Of a stretch of 64,000 nt of DNA, positions 1 to 10,330 are shown in pieces. Positions within the stretch are counted from its first letter, which is position 1, and each line of letters starts with the position of its first letter. The notes beneath the pieces were generated by a model. That model had not been told where the DNA came from, made no database searches, and saw only the letters and a program-made list of their open reading frames with translations. The stretch covers positions 852,266 through 916,265 of the forward strand of contig WELA01004268.1 of assembly GCA_009602735.1 (NCBI GenBank), written 5' to 3'. A program made the position numbers and the translations under genes. The stretch is from Mesotaenium endlicherianum (Eukaryota; Streptophyta; Zygnematophyceae; Zygnematales; Mesotaeniaceae).

Positions 1-700
1 CGCCACCCCCACCCCCACCCCCACCCGCACCCGCACCCTTGTTTGATTAGGTCGCATGTTCAGCTTGGTGGTGGCTGCAGCATGGCTGCAGCAGGGAGAA
101 GAGGCAGGACATGAGTGACAGAGGGTGGGCGGGTCACGACGGTCACCTGGCACAGCGAGTGAGGCCGATTTCGACGCTCCCGCCCTCATAAGCGCTGACA
201 CTTATCGAATCTGCACACACACAACCCAACATCCAACTTCCCCCCCACCCCTTTTGATCAGGCTACTTGCTCAGCTGGAGTGCTGGCTGCAGCAGAGAGA
301 CGAGGCGGAACAGAGGTGAGGGATGGCGGGCGGGTCGTGTTGCTCACTACGCACAGCGAGTGTGGGCCACGTTGCCGCCCTCGGCCTCGTATGCGCTGCC
401 GCCTCCCGAGCCTGTGCACACACAACCCCATCCCAATCCCCACAACCCCACCCCCTTCTTGTGAGCTTGCACTTGCTTATGCAGGGATTGCAATGGGACC
501 CAAATGTGACACATGGCACAACCCTCTCCTGGCATTGAAAGACACCTCTCCTGAGCTGGACCTGTCTGCCAGAGGAAAACATGTGGGAGCTACACAACGA
601 AGAAGCGTCTGCGGATTTGGCACAACGCAGCTGCCATTTCGTCTGACCGATTGGAGAGCAAGAAAGTTTGACCTCCTTTGACCTGCTTCAGTCTAGTGCC
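1..700. repeat. GC-rich degenerate repeat cluster, period about 212 bp
   Basis: Two diverged units can be aligned by eye. Each has a TTTGAT(T/C)AGG stretch (about 42 and 252), then GTTCAGC or GCTCAGC, GGCTGCAGCAG, a purine-rich part, GGGCGGGTC, CACAGCGAG, and a CACACACAACCC tail followed by CCCCACCC tracts. Related units recur at 2890-3560. Several short open frames cross it, but they overlap on both strands and follow the repeat, so I do not call a gene here. Confidence 0.6.
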
Positions 701-1439
701 AATTCCCAAACAGACAAAGTGTAAATATTTACAAAAAATATGCCAGGAGGAGAGATGGACACATGAACGGTACAGTCAGTATTAGGGAAATTGGTTAGTA
801 GGGCAGAGAGAGAGAGAGAGAGAGAGAGAGAATGCACTCCCATAACAATCTAACAAGACAAGACAATCTTTTTGACAACAATAAGCTAGACAAGTGGACC
901 ATGGAAGTTAAATACGTTATACAATCACAAAGAAAGTGTAGAGATAGAGTGTAAGAATGCACAATTAGAACACCAAAGCACGAACACGCTTGCGGCTAAT
1001 TTCCGCAAATGTTAGGTCACAGTGGGGCTGTAGCTTCATCGAAGTTAGGTCATCTTCTTGTTCTCGATCAAGCTCGAGGCATAGCGTTCGACATCTCGAC
1101 ATCGTCCGAGTGACGGAAAACGTACCGAGGGGCTCAGAAGTCGACGTTCATGAATCGCTATTACGATCGTCGCTATAAAGATAGAATTCAAGCATCCTTC
1201 AGGGCAGCTCGATCGAGCTCGAGGCTCGAGGAGGATCAGCGGGTTGGGATTCCGACTTTTCAGCAAAAGACGGGATCCAAGGTCAAAACCTACCCGTTTT
1301 TGCGTCGACGAACATACTTTAGGGGACGGAATAGTGTTTTCCGACAATTTGCCGGCCCTCGTCGAGCGATTTGCCCTTGCATACCTCGCCTACTTTTACA
1401 AAAGTAGGAAACGGCACATACCACCCATTGCCCATTTTT
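701..1439. other. No gene seen; part recurs at 3967-4034
   Basis: Apart from the AG run this stretch holds no convincing coding sequence. The part at 985-1058 (GCTTGCGGCTA, TTCCGC, TGTTAGGT, CTTCATCGAAGTT) recurs in the same orientation at 3967-4034, after another GA-rich tract. This suggests an old segmental duplication or two copies of one dispersed repeat. Confidence 0.4.
805..831. repeat. (AG)n microsatellite
   Basis: An uninterrupted run of AG dinucleotides, about 13 units long. Confidence 0.95.
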
Positions 1440-2100
1440 GGGTGTAGCCCTCAAAGATCCAAATACCAGCTGATGTGGCCCTCGACTTTTCATATATTTT
1501 AAAGTAGCCCTCGCGTACATCTCGCGCATGTCTAGGCCTTTCTTGTCAGTTACCCCGTGGGAAGCCACTTCACACGGGAAAGAATCTGACAAGCTAGTTT
1601 TTCTCCTCAACGTCGAAAAAAATTCAAACAGACGCTATCATGCCAAGTACATATGCCCAATTAAGTCTGGTGCAGGATAAATTCTTGACCGCTCCATCCT
1701 CGTTTTCGTTGTTGTGACCGGAACTTGAAAGACTCTAATATTGAACAAGTGAAAACATTTATCACTCAAAATTGTTAGCCTTTGAACCACTCTAAATTTC
1801 TTCACCCTAAGAATGGCCTCCCTGTGAAAACGGCCTTTTGACGGCCGTTTATAGCGCCGGAAGTCCGTTTCGACCAATTTCGACCTCTTTTGAAAGATGG
1901 ACGACCTGTGCAAACCATTTATATTTCGCAATTTACCCATCTTCCAAAAGTTGGCTCGTAATTTGTTTGACGTCCACCTTTGCAAAAGATGGGAAACCTT
2001 CTCAAAAGATGGGTTGCACTCCACCTTCGCACAAGATGGGAAACCTTCCCAACCTTGGAGAGTTTTTACCAACCTTCAGTTGTTTCTCCACCCTTTACTT
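1440..2100 (+). repeat. Left arm of a long degenerate inverted repeat
   Basis: The segment CCCTCAAAGATCC at about 1449, with following landmarks CTTTTCATATATT, AAAGTAGCCCTCGCG, CTTGTCAG and CTGACAA, reappears in reverse complement between about 4790 and 4960 in the same order. Further in, CTTTTGAAAGATGGACG near 1890 resembles the reverse complement of the sequence near 4360, so the arms may reach about 650 bp. The best-conserved part is about 165 bp. Long terminal inverted repeats suggest a Mutator-like or other TIR transposon, but no transposase lies between the arms. Confidence 0.5.
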
Positions 2101-2230
2101 CGATTGTTTAGGCTCCCTTCTTCGAGATTATGTACCAACCATAAATGAGGTGGTTTTCAAACTCATTCGTGTCCGTATCAATTTTGAGAGTTTCAAGTAT
2201 GAAATCATATTTAAATTAAGTAATATAACA

Positions 2231-2527
2231 AACATTGAAGCCTATTGATTAATTCAATGTCTAAATACCGAAAAAATGTACCTACACATAATATAAGAGT
2301 TGAATTTTTAAGAAGTCTACCCTCAAAGTATATGCCCAAACCAGATCTGGCCTAAATCTTAGTGGTTACTATCATATTATTTCAAACATTGAAACCCTAC
2401 AAATTCATTGAAAGTAGTACTACCGAAGAAATGCACCTTCATAGCTATCTACAAATGATGTAAGAGCTGGAACTTTAATAACACTACCTTACAAGGATAT
2501 ACTAAAACCAGATTTGGTCTAAATCCC
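2231..2527 (+). repeat. Two diverged tandem units of about 165 bp
   Basis: Unit one starts with AACATTGAAGCC at 2231 and unit two with AACATTGAAACC at 2395. Both share CCGAA(A/G)AAATG, TATAAGAG or TGTAAGAG, and end in CCAGAT(C/T)TGG(C/T)CTAAATC. They are AT-rich and non-coding. Confidence 0.65.
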
Positions 2528-2570
2528 AATGTTTACAAATATATTGCAAAACAGAAGCTAAAATGCTAAG

Positions 2571-2890
2571 AGCACACACAAAGAGGAAGAGGGAAAGAGG
2601 GAAAGAGATGTCAGAGAGGAAGAGCGGGAGAGAAGCAGGGACAAGGAGGGAAGGAGTGAGACAAGCATGCTGTTGCTGCAACCCAAACGACCCGTTGACA
2701 TATAGCAGCAGTTGACAGGGCACACACACACACACACACACAGAGAGAAAGAGAGAGGGGGCGGGGGGCGGGGCGCGAAGGGAGGGAAGGGAGGGAGAGA
2801 GAAAGGGAGGGAGAGAGGGAGAGAGAGCGCGAGAGAGGGAGGGAGCGAGAGGGACTGAGAGAGAGGAAGGGAACAAGGGAAGGTCCCTGC
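2571..2890. repeat. Low-complexity purine tract with (CA)n
   Basis: A CA run at 2721-2742 is followed by GA and GGGA-rich sequence to about 2880. The long Ser/Leu/Pro-rich frames on the minus strand here are by-products of the CT-rich complement and not genes. Confidence 0.85.
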
Positions 2891-3560
2891 ATGCCATCTG
2901 CCAGACAAGCACGCGCGCACGCACCTCTGGAAACACTTCCCTCATTCACAGCACCAGAAGGGGAAGGGGGGTTTTTGAGCTTACATCGGCAGGCAACTCA
3001 GGCAGCAGCCCCCACCCAATGTGGACAGCGGGCCCCCCCGCACACTTGGAATACAAGACAAGAGGGTGGTGGGCAGCCTTGCCGTTGTCCCCCGCAGCAG
3101 CCTCTTGCACTCTCAAGTACTCAAATGAGGGAGGTGAGGCAAGACATAGGCGAGGGGGGGCAAGCGAGTTGTGTCGCTCACATGGCACAGCGAGGGATGG
3201 CGAGGTCGGCGCTTGTGTCCTCGTCGGCACAGACCCCTTATGGACCTCCACCAACACAGCCCCTTCCCCTCCTCTTGCCACCCCCACCCCCACCCGCGTT
3301 TGATAAGGTCACAAGTTCAGCAGGGTGCTGGCTACAGCAAGAAGAGGAGGCTTACCCTACATGCAATTAGGGTATTGTTCAACCTAGCAGTGGGGGAGTG
3401 TGGCAGCGAGGAAGCACAATTTGGCACAGTAAGGCAGGGTGCTTGAGACCTGGAGCTTGCCTAGCACCAGAGAGGACAAAGTTGGCACTAATACCCTCGT
3501 CCACTCTCACCCCTTCTGGCCCTGCGCCCACACAACCCCACCCCATCCACCCCACGCCCC
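2891..3560. repeat. Second GC-rich degenerate repeat cluster
   Basis: It carries the same landmarks as 1-460: a GCTCACATGGCACAGCGAG block near 3175, CCACCCCCACCC near 3280, then GTTTGATAAGG and GTTCAGCAGGGTGCTGGCT from 3298. A more diverged unit with CACACAACCCCACCCC follows near 3530. Confidence 0.5.
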
Positions 3561-3566
3561 ACATGC

Positions 3567-3598
<32 letters not shown>

Positions 3599-3730
3599 CA
3601 GAGAGAGAGAGGGAGAGAGAGAGATAGGGAGAGAGAGAGAGAGGGAGGGAGAAAGAAAAAGGAAGAGAGGGAGAGAGAGGGAGAAGAAGGGAGAGAATGA
3701 GACAGAGAAAGAGAAAGAGAAAGGGAGAGA
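3567..3730. repeat. GA-rich microsatellite tract
   Basis: Imperfect GA, GGGA and GAAA repeats over about 160 bp. Open frames on the complement are pure Ser/Leu low complexity. Confidence 0.9.
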
Positions 3731-4189
3731 AACGGGCGCCTGCAATAGTCGTTTGGGCCAAAAGCTGGGGACACATGCTGTCAAGAGCACCACGCCCAAT
3801 CACTCACTTTCAATGACTAGTGCGTTGAAATGCCTTGCCTACACCCCAGCTGATATTCCTGATCACTCTCCTGCACACTCTGTGCCGTGTGCTCATTGTA
3901 AACACAATAAACAAAGGAGTTCCAAAAATTCAATGTTAGAAGAAAACATATAAATACAAGCAATGACATGCTTGCGGCTATCTTCCGCGATTGTTAGGTT
4001 GTGACGGACTTCATTGAAGTTGGTCACTTGCTTGCATTCGTTCATGCTCAAAGCTTTGGGTTGGGCCAAAGCCATTTCGCTCAAACAGTTCAACAACGCG
4101 CAAGTAAAACATAGCGACAAATGTCTGGAAAGCTGGAGGTTATCGTGTTGGTATGAGCAAGAGCAATTAAGAGGGGAACACGGTGCGTT
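3731..4189. other. No gene seen
   Basis: Mixed-composition sequence with the second copy of the 985-1058 repeat at 3967-4034. No domain or splice-consistent coding exon is recognisable. Confidence 0.4.
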
Positions 4190-4960
4190 TGGTAAGCCTG
4201 AGGCCCAAAAGATGGGGGTCGGAGATGGGTGCCCACCGTTTCACAAGAAAAGGGAGCCAAAATTGAAATCCACCGTTTGTAAACGAAGGGTGGCCTCCTT
4301 TTTGAAAGAAGGTGCCGTTTCCACCGTTTTGCTTCAGTCGTTGATTGCATTTGTCCCGTCCACCATTTGAAAAGAGTTCTGCCAACCACCGAGTGTCCCT
4401 TCTCAGGGTGTTATCGACTCACAGTCCCTTGCCACCTACTTTTGTCCCCGCTTAAATCTCTATCTCCAAAGCGTGCCCCTTATTTGAAGTCGCCATAGAC
4501 CTTCGATGTCCAAAGTTTCACATTAGGAAGGTCTCGCAGAGGGTTTGAGGTACCTAGCATAAGGGATTATTATACTGTTTTCTCTCTTAAATCCCTACCT
4601 CTCGTCACAGTACTTGTAGGTCATCTCGCGAATGGTCAAATGAAGATGACGGGTTCAAAGTGAAGGTTTGTTCGCACAAAAGGGCCACTAAATTTCATGC
4701 ATGGCAAAATTTCACACATCCTATTTTAGTTTATCCTCGCGTGACAAAGTTTGTTTTGACTTCCCCCATGAAAGTGTTGGTTGGAGGTTTTGAAGTACAC
4801 AAAAAAATTTGTCAGGATTGTTTACGTGCAAAATTGCTTCTCACGGTATTACTGACACAAGGGCCTTGACACTGTGAAGGTTTACATGCGCGATGGCTAC
4901 TTTGAATATATGAAAAGCAGAGGGCTATTTGAGCTAATATTCAGATCTTTGAGGACTAAT
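4190..4960 (-). repeat. Right arm of the long degenerate inverted repeat
   Basis: In reverse complement this matches the left arm at 1440-2100, clearest between 4790 and 4960 (CCTCAAAGATCT, CTTTTCATATATTC, AAAGTAGCCATCGCG, CCGTGAGAAG). The 4190-4400 part contains repeated CCACCGTTT-like motifs that correspond loosely to the AAAGATGG motifs of the left arm. Confidence 0.5.
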
Positions 4961-5497
4961 TTCATACTTGTCCCAAAATTATTCAAAGAGCGGAGTTCAG
5001 CAGCCAACCGTTGCCTTGGGCCCCTTGGGCAACACTCCGCAGCATGATATGGAGCAATGCAATCCGCTTTTGCGAGCATTTGCTATTTGACACGTGGGAG
5101 AGCAGAGTCAGGACCAAGAGGGAGAGGGTGAAAGACTGAAGTCCTCACAACCTCCACCCATTAGCCACTTTTTAGGGAAATTCCTAAAAGCCTTTCCAAC
5201 CTCTTTCCCAAAAAGCTTTTAATGGTTGTCATGAAGAAGTATGGAAATGTGCCATTCCGCTGAAAACAATTCCCCAAAAGGGATGCCGCTTAATGGGGGG
5301 ACACGAGCACACAATTTCCCTTCCTGTGACACACGTTGACAACCTTGGGCAACAGAAATTTGATCTCTTGAGCATAACGCAACAACTACAAAAAAATGCC
5401 GCAATTAATTCTTGACCTCTTATGACACCTTCGTCTCCGGAACAACATCTCCCAACCGATAAGGCATAGCAAAGCTTATCTTTCCTATGTATTTTGC
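4961..5497. other. Flank upstream of the Harbinger remnant
   Basis: No gene seen. This stretch probably includes the 5' non-coding part of the DNA transposon whose transposase remains begin at about 5498. I could not find a clear terminal inverted repeat or a three-base target duplication by eye. Confidence 0.3.
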
Positions 5498-6874
5498 ATG
5501 GGAACTTTGACCTGCATGCTAGACAGTGATGATGAAGACGGTAATAATGTGAGTGATGCAGAATATGAGGAAGACAAGGCCTTTGAAGAAGCCACACAGG
5601 GCCTTCAAGGTCAACAATCGATTAACACTCGACGTGTGAGTACCATGACAGCAACAAGTACATTGCTTCTCAACAGTAGCCTCTTCAAAATTGATTTTCA
5701 CATCATTGACCAAAAGATTGAATTCCTTTTTGTGCAGCACACTCCAGAGAGTGGTACATTAGGCCTCGAACTACGCATGGAGCAAGGCCATGAGGATGAC
5801 TGTAGCTTTCCAGGATCCGCGCCAATGCGTCTCCCTGTTCAAAGGTTCCGTGGCTTTTTGGAAGACTCTCACTCGTCGTTTAGAACTCTTCCTAGCCACT
5901 CACACCCCTCTGTCCTTTAGAGGTATTCGCAACAAGGTTCTTGAAGTCCCTATGATGGTGTTAGTTGGGCTCACTAAGCTGGACACTGGAATGACATATG
6001 TGCAACTCTCCACAAAATTTGGCCTAGGGGAGTCTACAGTAGCCCGGTAGTAAACAAGTTATGCCGTGTTGTCACGACAGAATTAGGCCTCTTCATGTAC
6101 CTGCCTTGTTGTGGTCCAGCTCTCCAAGCAACAATAAAAGGTGATTTCAGAGTGAGGGGATTCCCCAACTGCGTTGGTGCCTTTGACGTCACACACATAG
6201 AGATACAATTGCCAAACTAGGGGGACTACCAAGCATTTTTTGGAAGGAACAAAAACTACAGCATATATCTTCAAGCTGTGGTAGGTCACGACACATCATT
6301 CTATGATGCTAGCGTAGGGGCCACTGGCAGGCAGCATGACTAAAGGATTTTAAGGCGTTCGTGATTAGGCAAGGCTAATTTTGGAAACGTTACAGTCTTC
6401 AACGGGCCCACTGTCATGCACCGGGGTACATCATTGCAGAGGGGGGTTATGCGCCAAGCCACTGGCTTGTTACTCCTTTCAAACCATCTCAGCATAGGCC
6501 TCATACAAAGGACCAGAAGCTGTTTAACAATGCCTTGTGTGGAAGTCACATTGTGGTAGAGAGGATTTTTGGTATTCTTAAGAGTGTTTGGCGCCTATTG
6601 GGAAGTAGAGTACGCCAGGGAGATTAGAATGCATGATACGCACTTGTTGCATATTACACAACTTGAGAGTGCTTGTCAAAGACAACCCCAGTACCTATTT
6701 GAAGACCTGCCCGAGGCACCAAAAGCTCTCCTACGTGGAGCTGAACAGACGGACAGCAAGGACCACGAGAATGAGGAAGAAGACGGCGATAACGAGGGTC
6801 GGGAAGATGTAGCAGCTGGCACCGCTCTTAGGCGAGCTTTGTTCCACGCTTTCATCAAAAGACAGCGACAGTGA
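5498..6874 (+). pseudogene. PIF/Harbinger (HARBI1-like) transposase, decayed
   Basis: This is the remnant of a DDE nuclease of a PIF/Harbinger DNA transposon. The family cuts and pastes DNA, usually at three-base TWA targets, with a separate MYB-like partner protein. Visible pieces in order are an acidic N-terminus; a helix-turn-helix-like part, GMTYVQLSTKFGLGESTVAR, at about 5985-6047; the first catalytic Asp in GAFDVTH (codon 6185); the second in GRQHD (6338); and the Glu in VVERIFGILK (6559). An acidic tail ends in KRQRQ at 6871-6874. The order and spacing fit the DDE_Tnp_4 fold. The reading frame changes at least three times, including one shift just before the TAG at 6048-6050, and there is an in-frame stop near 6220, so no active enzyme is encoded. 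No MYB-like partner gene is visible. The family call is secure; the termini are not located. Confidence 0.8.
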
Positions 6875-6961
6875 GTGTGTGGGGCGCATCACGCAGAGCA
6901 TGCTCTCTCAGCTGCTGCAGAACCTGCGCTCCAACATCCAGTTCAGCTGTGTTTCCCACCC

Positions 6962-7877
6962 TGTAACGATTCTAAGTTTCGAGAGAATCGTGAGGAACGT
7001 TTCTAAGCATTTCAAAAAAAGATTGTGCGAAAAGTGGACAAAAATGCAATGACGAGAAGAGGTGCTCTCAGAGTTGCACTGAGATTGACTCTGCCAACAC
7101 GAGTCATCTGAGTGTGCTTGGCACTCCTGCGACACCTATGTTACGGGCTTGTGACAGGAAAATTGTACCTATTGAATGTGACAATCCAAAGGGTCTACCT
7201 CTTCACGTGACATGTGAAAGGAGACAAATCTCTCCTTGGGAGGTTTTGTTATGACTCTTGGCTTATGCCAGGAGCCTCATGACTTTACGTAGGTGTCATA
7301 GTGCCTCTTGGTAATACAATATACATCCGTAATATATATTATATATCGCGTTGTGGATGTATGTATTATACTTGATAATACAAATTCCACGCTATGTACT
7401 TTTGTATTATACTTAATAATATAATGTATATAGCAAAATCGTTTGATTTACAATTGTCGTGGAATTGCACTGACGCGACCGAGAGGTCGCGGGTTTGATT
7501 CCGTTTGGTGACTCTCTTGGGTCACTTGTTTGTTGTTTCTCTCGCGTTAACAATTGTCGCTAACAAAAAACAGTGACAGTCATTATCCAAAATAATGAAA
7601 GTCAAAACAAGTTAATTAATCCGTAATTAATTATCTTGATCGTGCATAATTAATCAAAGTAACGTTATGATTGATTACACTCTACTTTTGCAAAGTATCG
7701 TAGATACGTTATCGATCCATTTGCAGGTCGTTTTGGCCAATCGACCGGAATTAGTCGGCACACGTGTGTGACGAAAAATTTATCTAAATGTAATCTTTCA
7801 ACGAATCAAAAGTATAACGTATTTTAGGTATTTTAGGAAAATATCCTAAATACGCCTAAAAAGCTCAGATCGTTACA
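6962..7877 (-). repeat. Element G, 3' LTR (left)
   Basis: Starts TGTAACGATTC and ends ATCGTTACA, with complementary termini. It aligns over its whole length with 13367-14281. It contains a GCGACC-GAGA-GGTCGC hairpin (7475-7490), a tRNA B-box-like GGTTTGATTCC (7492-7502) and a second hairpin (7508-7525). Confidence 0.92.
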
Positions 7878-7889
7878 CTCCTCCCCCCT

Positions 7890-10330
7890 TGAAAGAGAAC
7901 CTAACATTTGCGTTAAGATACGCCTTTTAAGTTTAAATGTGGTTAAGACTTGCCTGTAGCGAGTCAAACCACAAGTTCTGGCGAACTTTCGATTGCAATC
8001 TGAGCAGTGACGGAAAAGACTAAAAAGGTGCGCATGGTTCTTTTGCGATTTACTCACTGGTAAGATTTATAGTAGGCAGCAACTTTGCCTGACCACAGAG
8101 CCGTTGAGCTTCGGCTCACCTTAACCAGTTCGTGCTGGACTAAATCACTACAATTAAGTAGGATTTTGTCCTGCGGGTTGTACGAGTTCCAACTGGAATC
8201 GTAACCTAGCCACTTGATCACAAGCTCCACTCGTGGAGGCTTGTGACGGGTATATCGATGTCCTAAGACATCCTCTATGTCCCAGGCTATATCATCATTC
8301 GGCGAGTTCCAGTGGCTTACAGCGGTCGTCAGACCTACACAGCTTTAGTTTACTGATATGGAACACAGGATGCGTTCGCCCCATGGATTTATGCAAATCC
8401 AGTCGGTACGCAACGGCACAAACCCGTGCGATAACGATAAGAGGGCCTACCCAGCAAGGCAAAAAAATACGCTCTCCTGGGTGCGTGAGTTGCAAGTTTT
8501 GAGTGTGCAAAAGTACGTTATTGCCAACGTCAGAACTCAGCTTTTGCCTCTGTGTATCAGCAAACGCCTGCTGTCTGTCTCAAGCAGCGGCTAATGCCAT
8601 CTTTGCCTGTCTATGCATTTCTCGTAGAGAATGGACAATATGGCGTGTTCTAAGAACTCTCTTGGAGGACGCCCCCGCCGCATCGATAACCATGGCGTGT
8701 AGCGGAGTGTGCGGGTGAAGCCCCCTGTTAAGGAAAAACAAACGGAGTTTCCTTAACACTATCTGTTGAGCATTAGTCAAAGCAAACTCGGCAATGGCAA
8801 ATGAGAGGAGGGTATCCCATTTGCTGTTGAGGATCTCACATAATACCTAAGGAAATAATCAAAGAACGCGGTTCAGACGTCTTTCTCTGGCAATCTGTCG
8901 GAGGATGAAAGCATTTATTTGCATACACTTTGGGAAGCGATCCGTTATCATTTTACACCAATCAGAAATCCTTTCAGCGGTAAGCAAGTGATGACAAAGT
9001 CAAAACATGTTTTTCCACGCGACACTTGAAGAGGTAATGTATGCAACTTTCGAACGGGCAACGTATTGCCTGTTCCTCGAACAAGTTGCACAGGTGGTGT
9101 TGTACTCGGCAACATCAACCTTGAGGACAGCCAGGATGGCCCTCTGTGCAACGCGGTAGATTTGGTTATACCATAACGACCCAAATAAGGAGAGTCATGC
9201 GCTTCTCGTAGTAGCACATGTCTTTCTTGGCCTTCTGGGACCACAATGCGCCCATTGTGCCACCAAAATCTTCCTCAAATGTATAGTGTGAGTGTTCTTT
9301 CCTTTTGTCCATACTGCCCATCGTCACGGCTACATCGTTTAAGCCAGTACCCAGGCGATCTAGGAAAAACGGATCCTTGGAGTAGCCCTCTGTAATCAGT
9401 TGATGCAGGTCAAGTGAGTCAGAAGTAGCTATGCTACCCAAGAAGGGTGCGCCCGCGTCACTAGGCTTACGATCGTCAAACGTTGGGGGTGGTACACCAG
9501 AATCAAGAGTGGCCGCCCTTGAAACCTGACCGTTTCGTTCGTCTTCCTCTGCGAAAGTCCCCTAAAGCAAGAGAACTCTTTGAGGGATTCGACTTAGCGG
9601 GTCCGTAACATAGTTGCGCCCAGGGCGATACGCCCAAGTACAGTGAAATCGCTAGAGGAACTACGACCACTTGTTTGCCGTCTTGAGAATGTGGTTGTTT
9701 CATTTGGAAAAAGGTGTTCGGACAATGATCCGTAATCAGTGTCAGATCCTTGCAGCCTTCCAAAAAACATCACCAAATTTGTAAAGCGTACATAACTGAT
9801 TGAGTTCGGCAATTAGTAGCTTTTGACTCCCTTACCTGATAGGCTTGCCTGCCTGCAGCAGACCAGCCCCTTTCTCAACACTAGACACATCCTCGACTGC
9901 TCCGTAAGCAGGTTTGGATCGGCCAATGTGAGAACGAGCGTAGGGGTGAGGACATTCGTAATGAGCTCAAACGCAAAATGCGTCTATTCATTTTTCAAAT
10001 AAACAACACTGTCATCCTTGTGAGAGCAGTATATGGCCAAACCAATACTGGCAGCTCTTTGCAAAAACTCATGAAGTAAATTGCAAATCAAAGGAATGAA
10101 CACACAGTGAGTACAGACAGGAACTGGCCACGTTGCTCACCAGCAAGGTTGGCAAGGGTTGGGCAAACCCACGACCCTTCAACATGTTCCAGTATAACAA
10201 TGCGCAACTGTCAAAGTGAACGTATCACAACGTCGTTTATAAGCGGAATCAGTGACGTATGTGACCAAATCACAAAGAACGTCATAAACAAGTGTATGGA
10301 GGGCCCATCAGAGCCTGTTTGATGTTATGC
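7890..10330 (-). pseudogene. Element G pol remains: RT end, RNase H, integrase, tail
   Basis: Pieces recognisable by comparison with element D are, in transcription order: the end of the reverse transcriptase (about 10050-10200), RNase H with ITDHCPNTFFQM near 9720, an integrase N-terminal part with VLLREAHDSPY near 9210, and the post-integrase GRTHPVFH region near 8380. The stretch is a fossil with many breaks and encodes nothing usable. It lies between the 3' LTR and the unrecognised middle of the element. Confidence 0.7.

Noticed and set aside
2502-3803. Several Ser/Leu/Pro-rich open frames on the minus strand
   Set aside because: They are the translation of CT-rich microsatellite sequence, open in more than one frame at once.
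7475-7510. A tRNA gene in the G or D LTR
   Set aside because: Only the B-box-like part and a hairpin are convincing. The acceptor stem and parts of the other stems do not pair.
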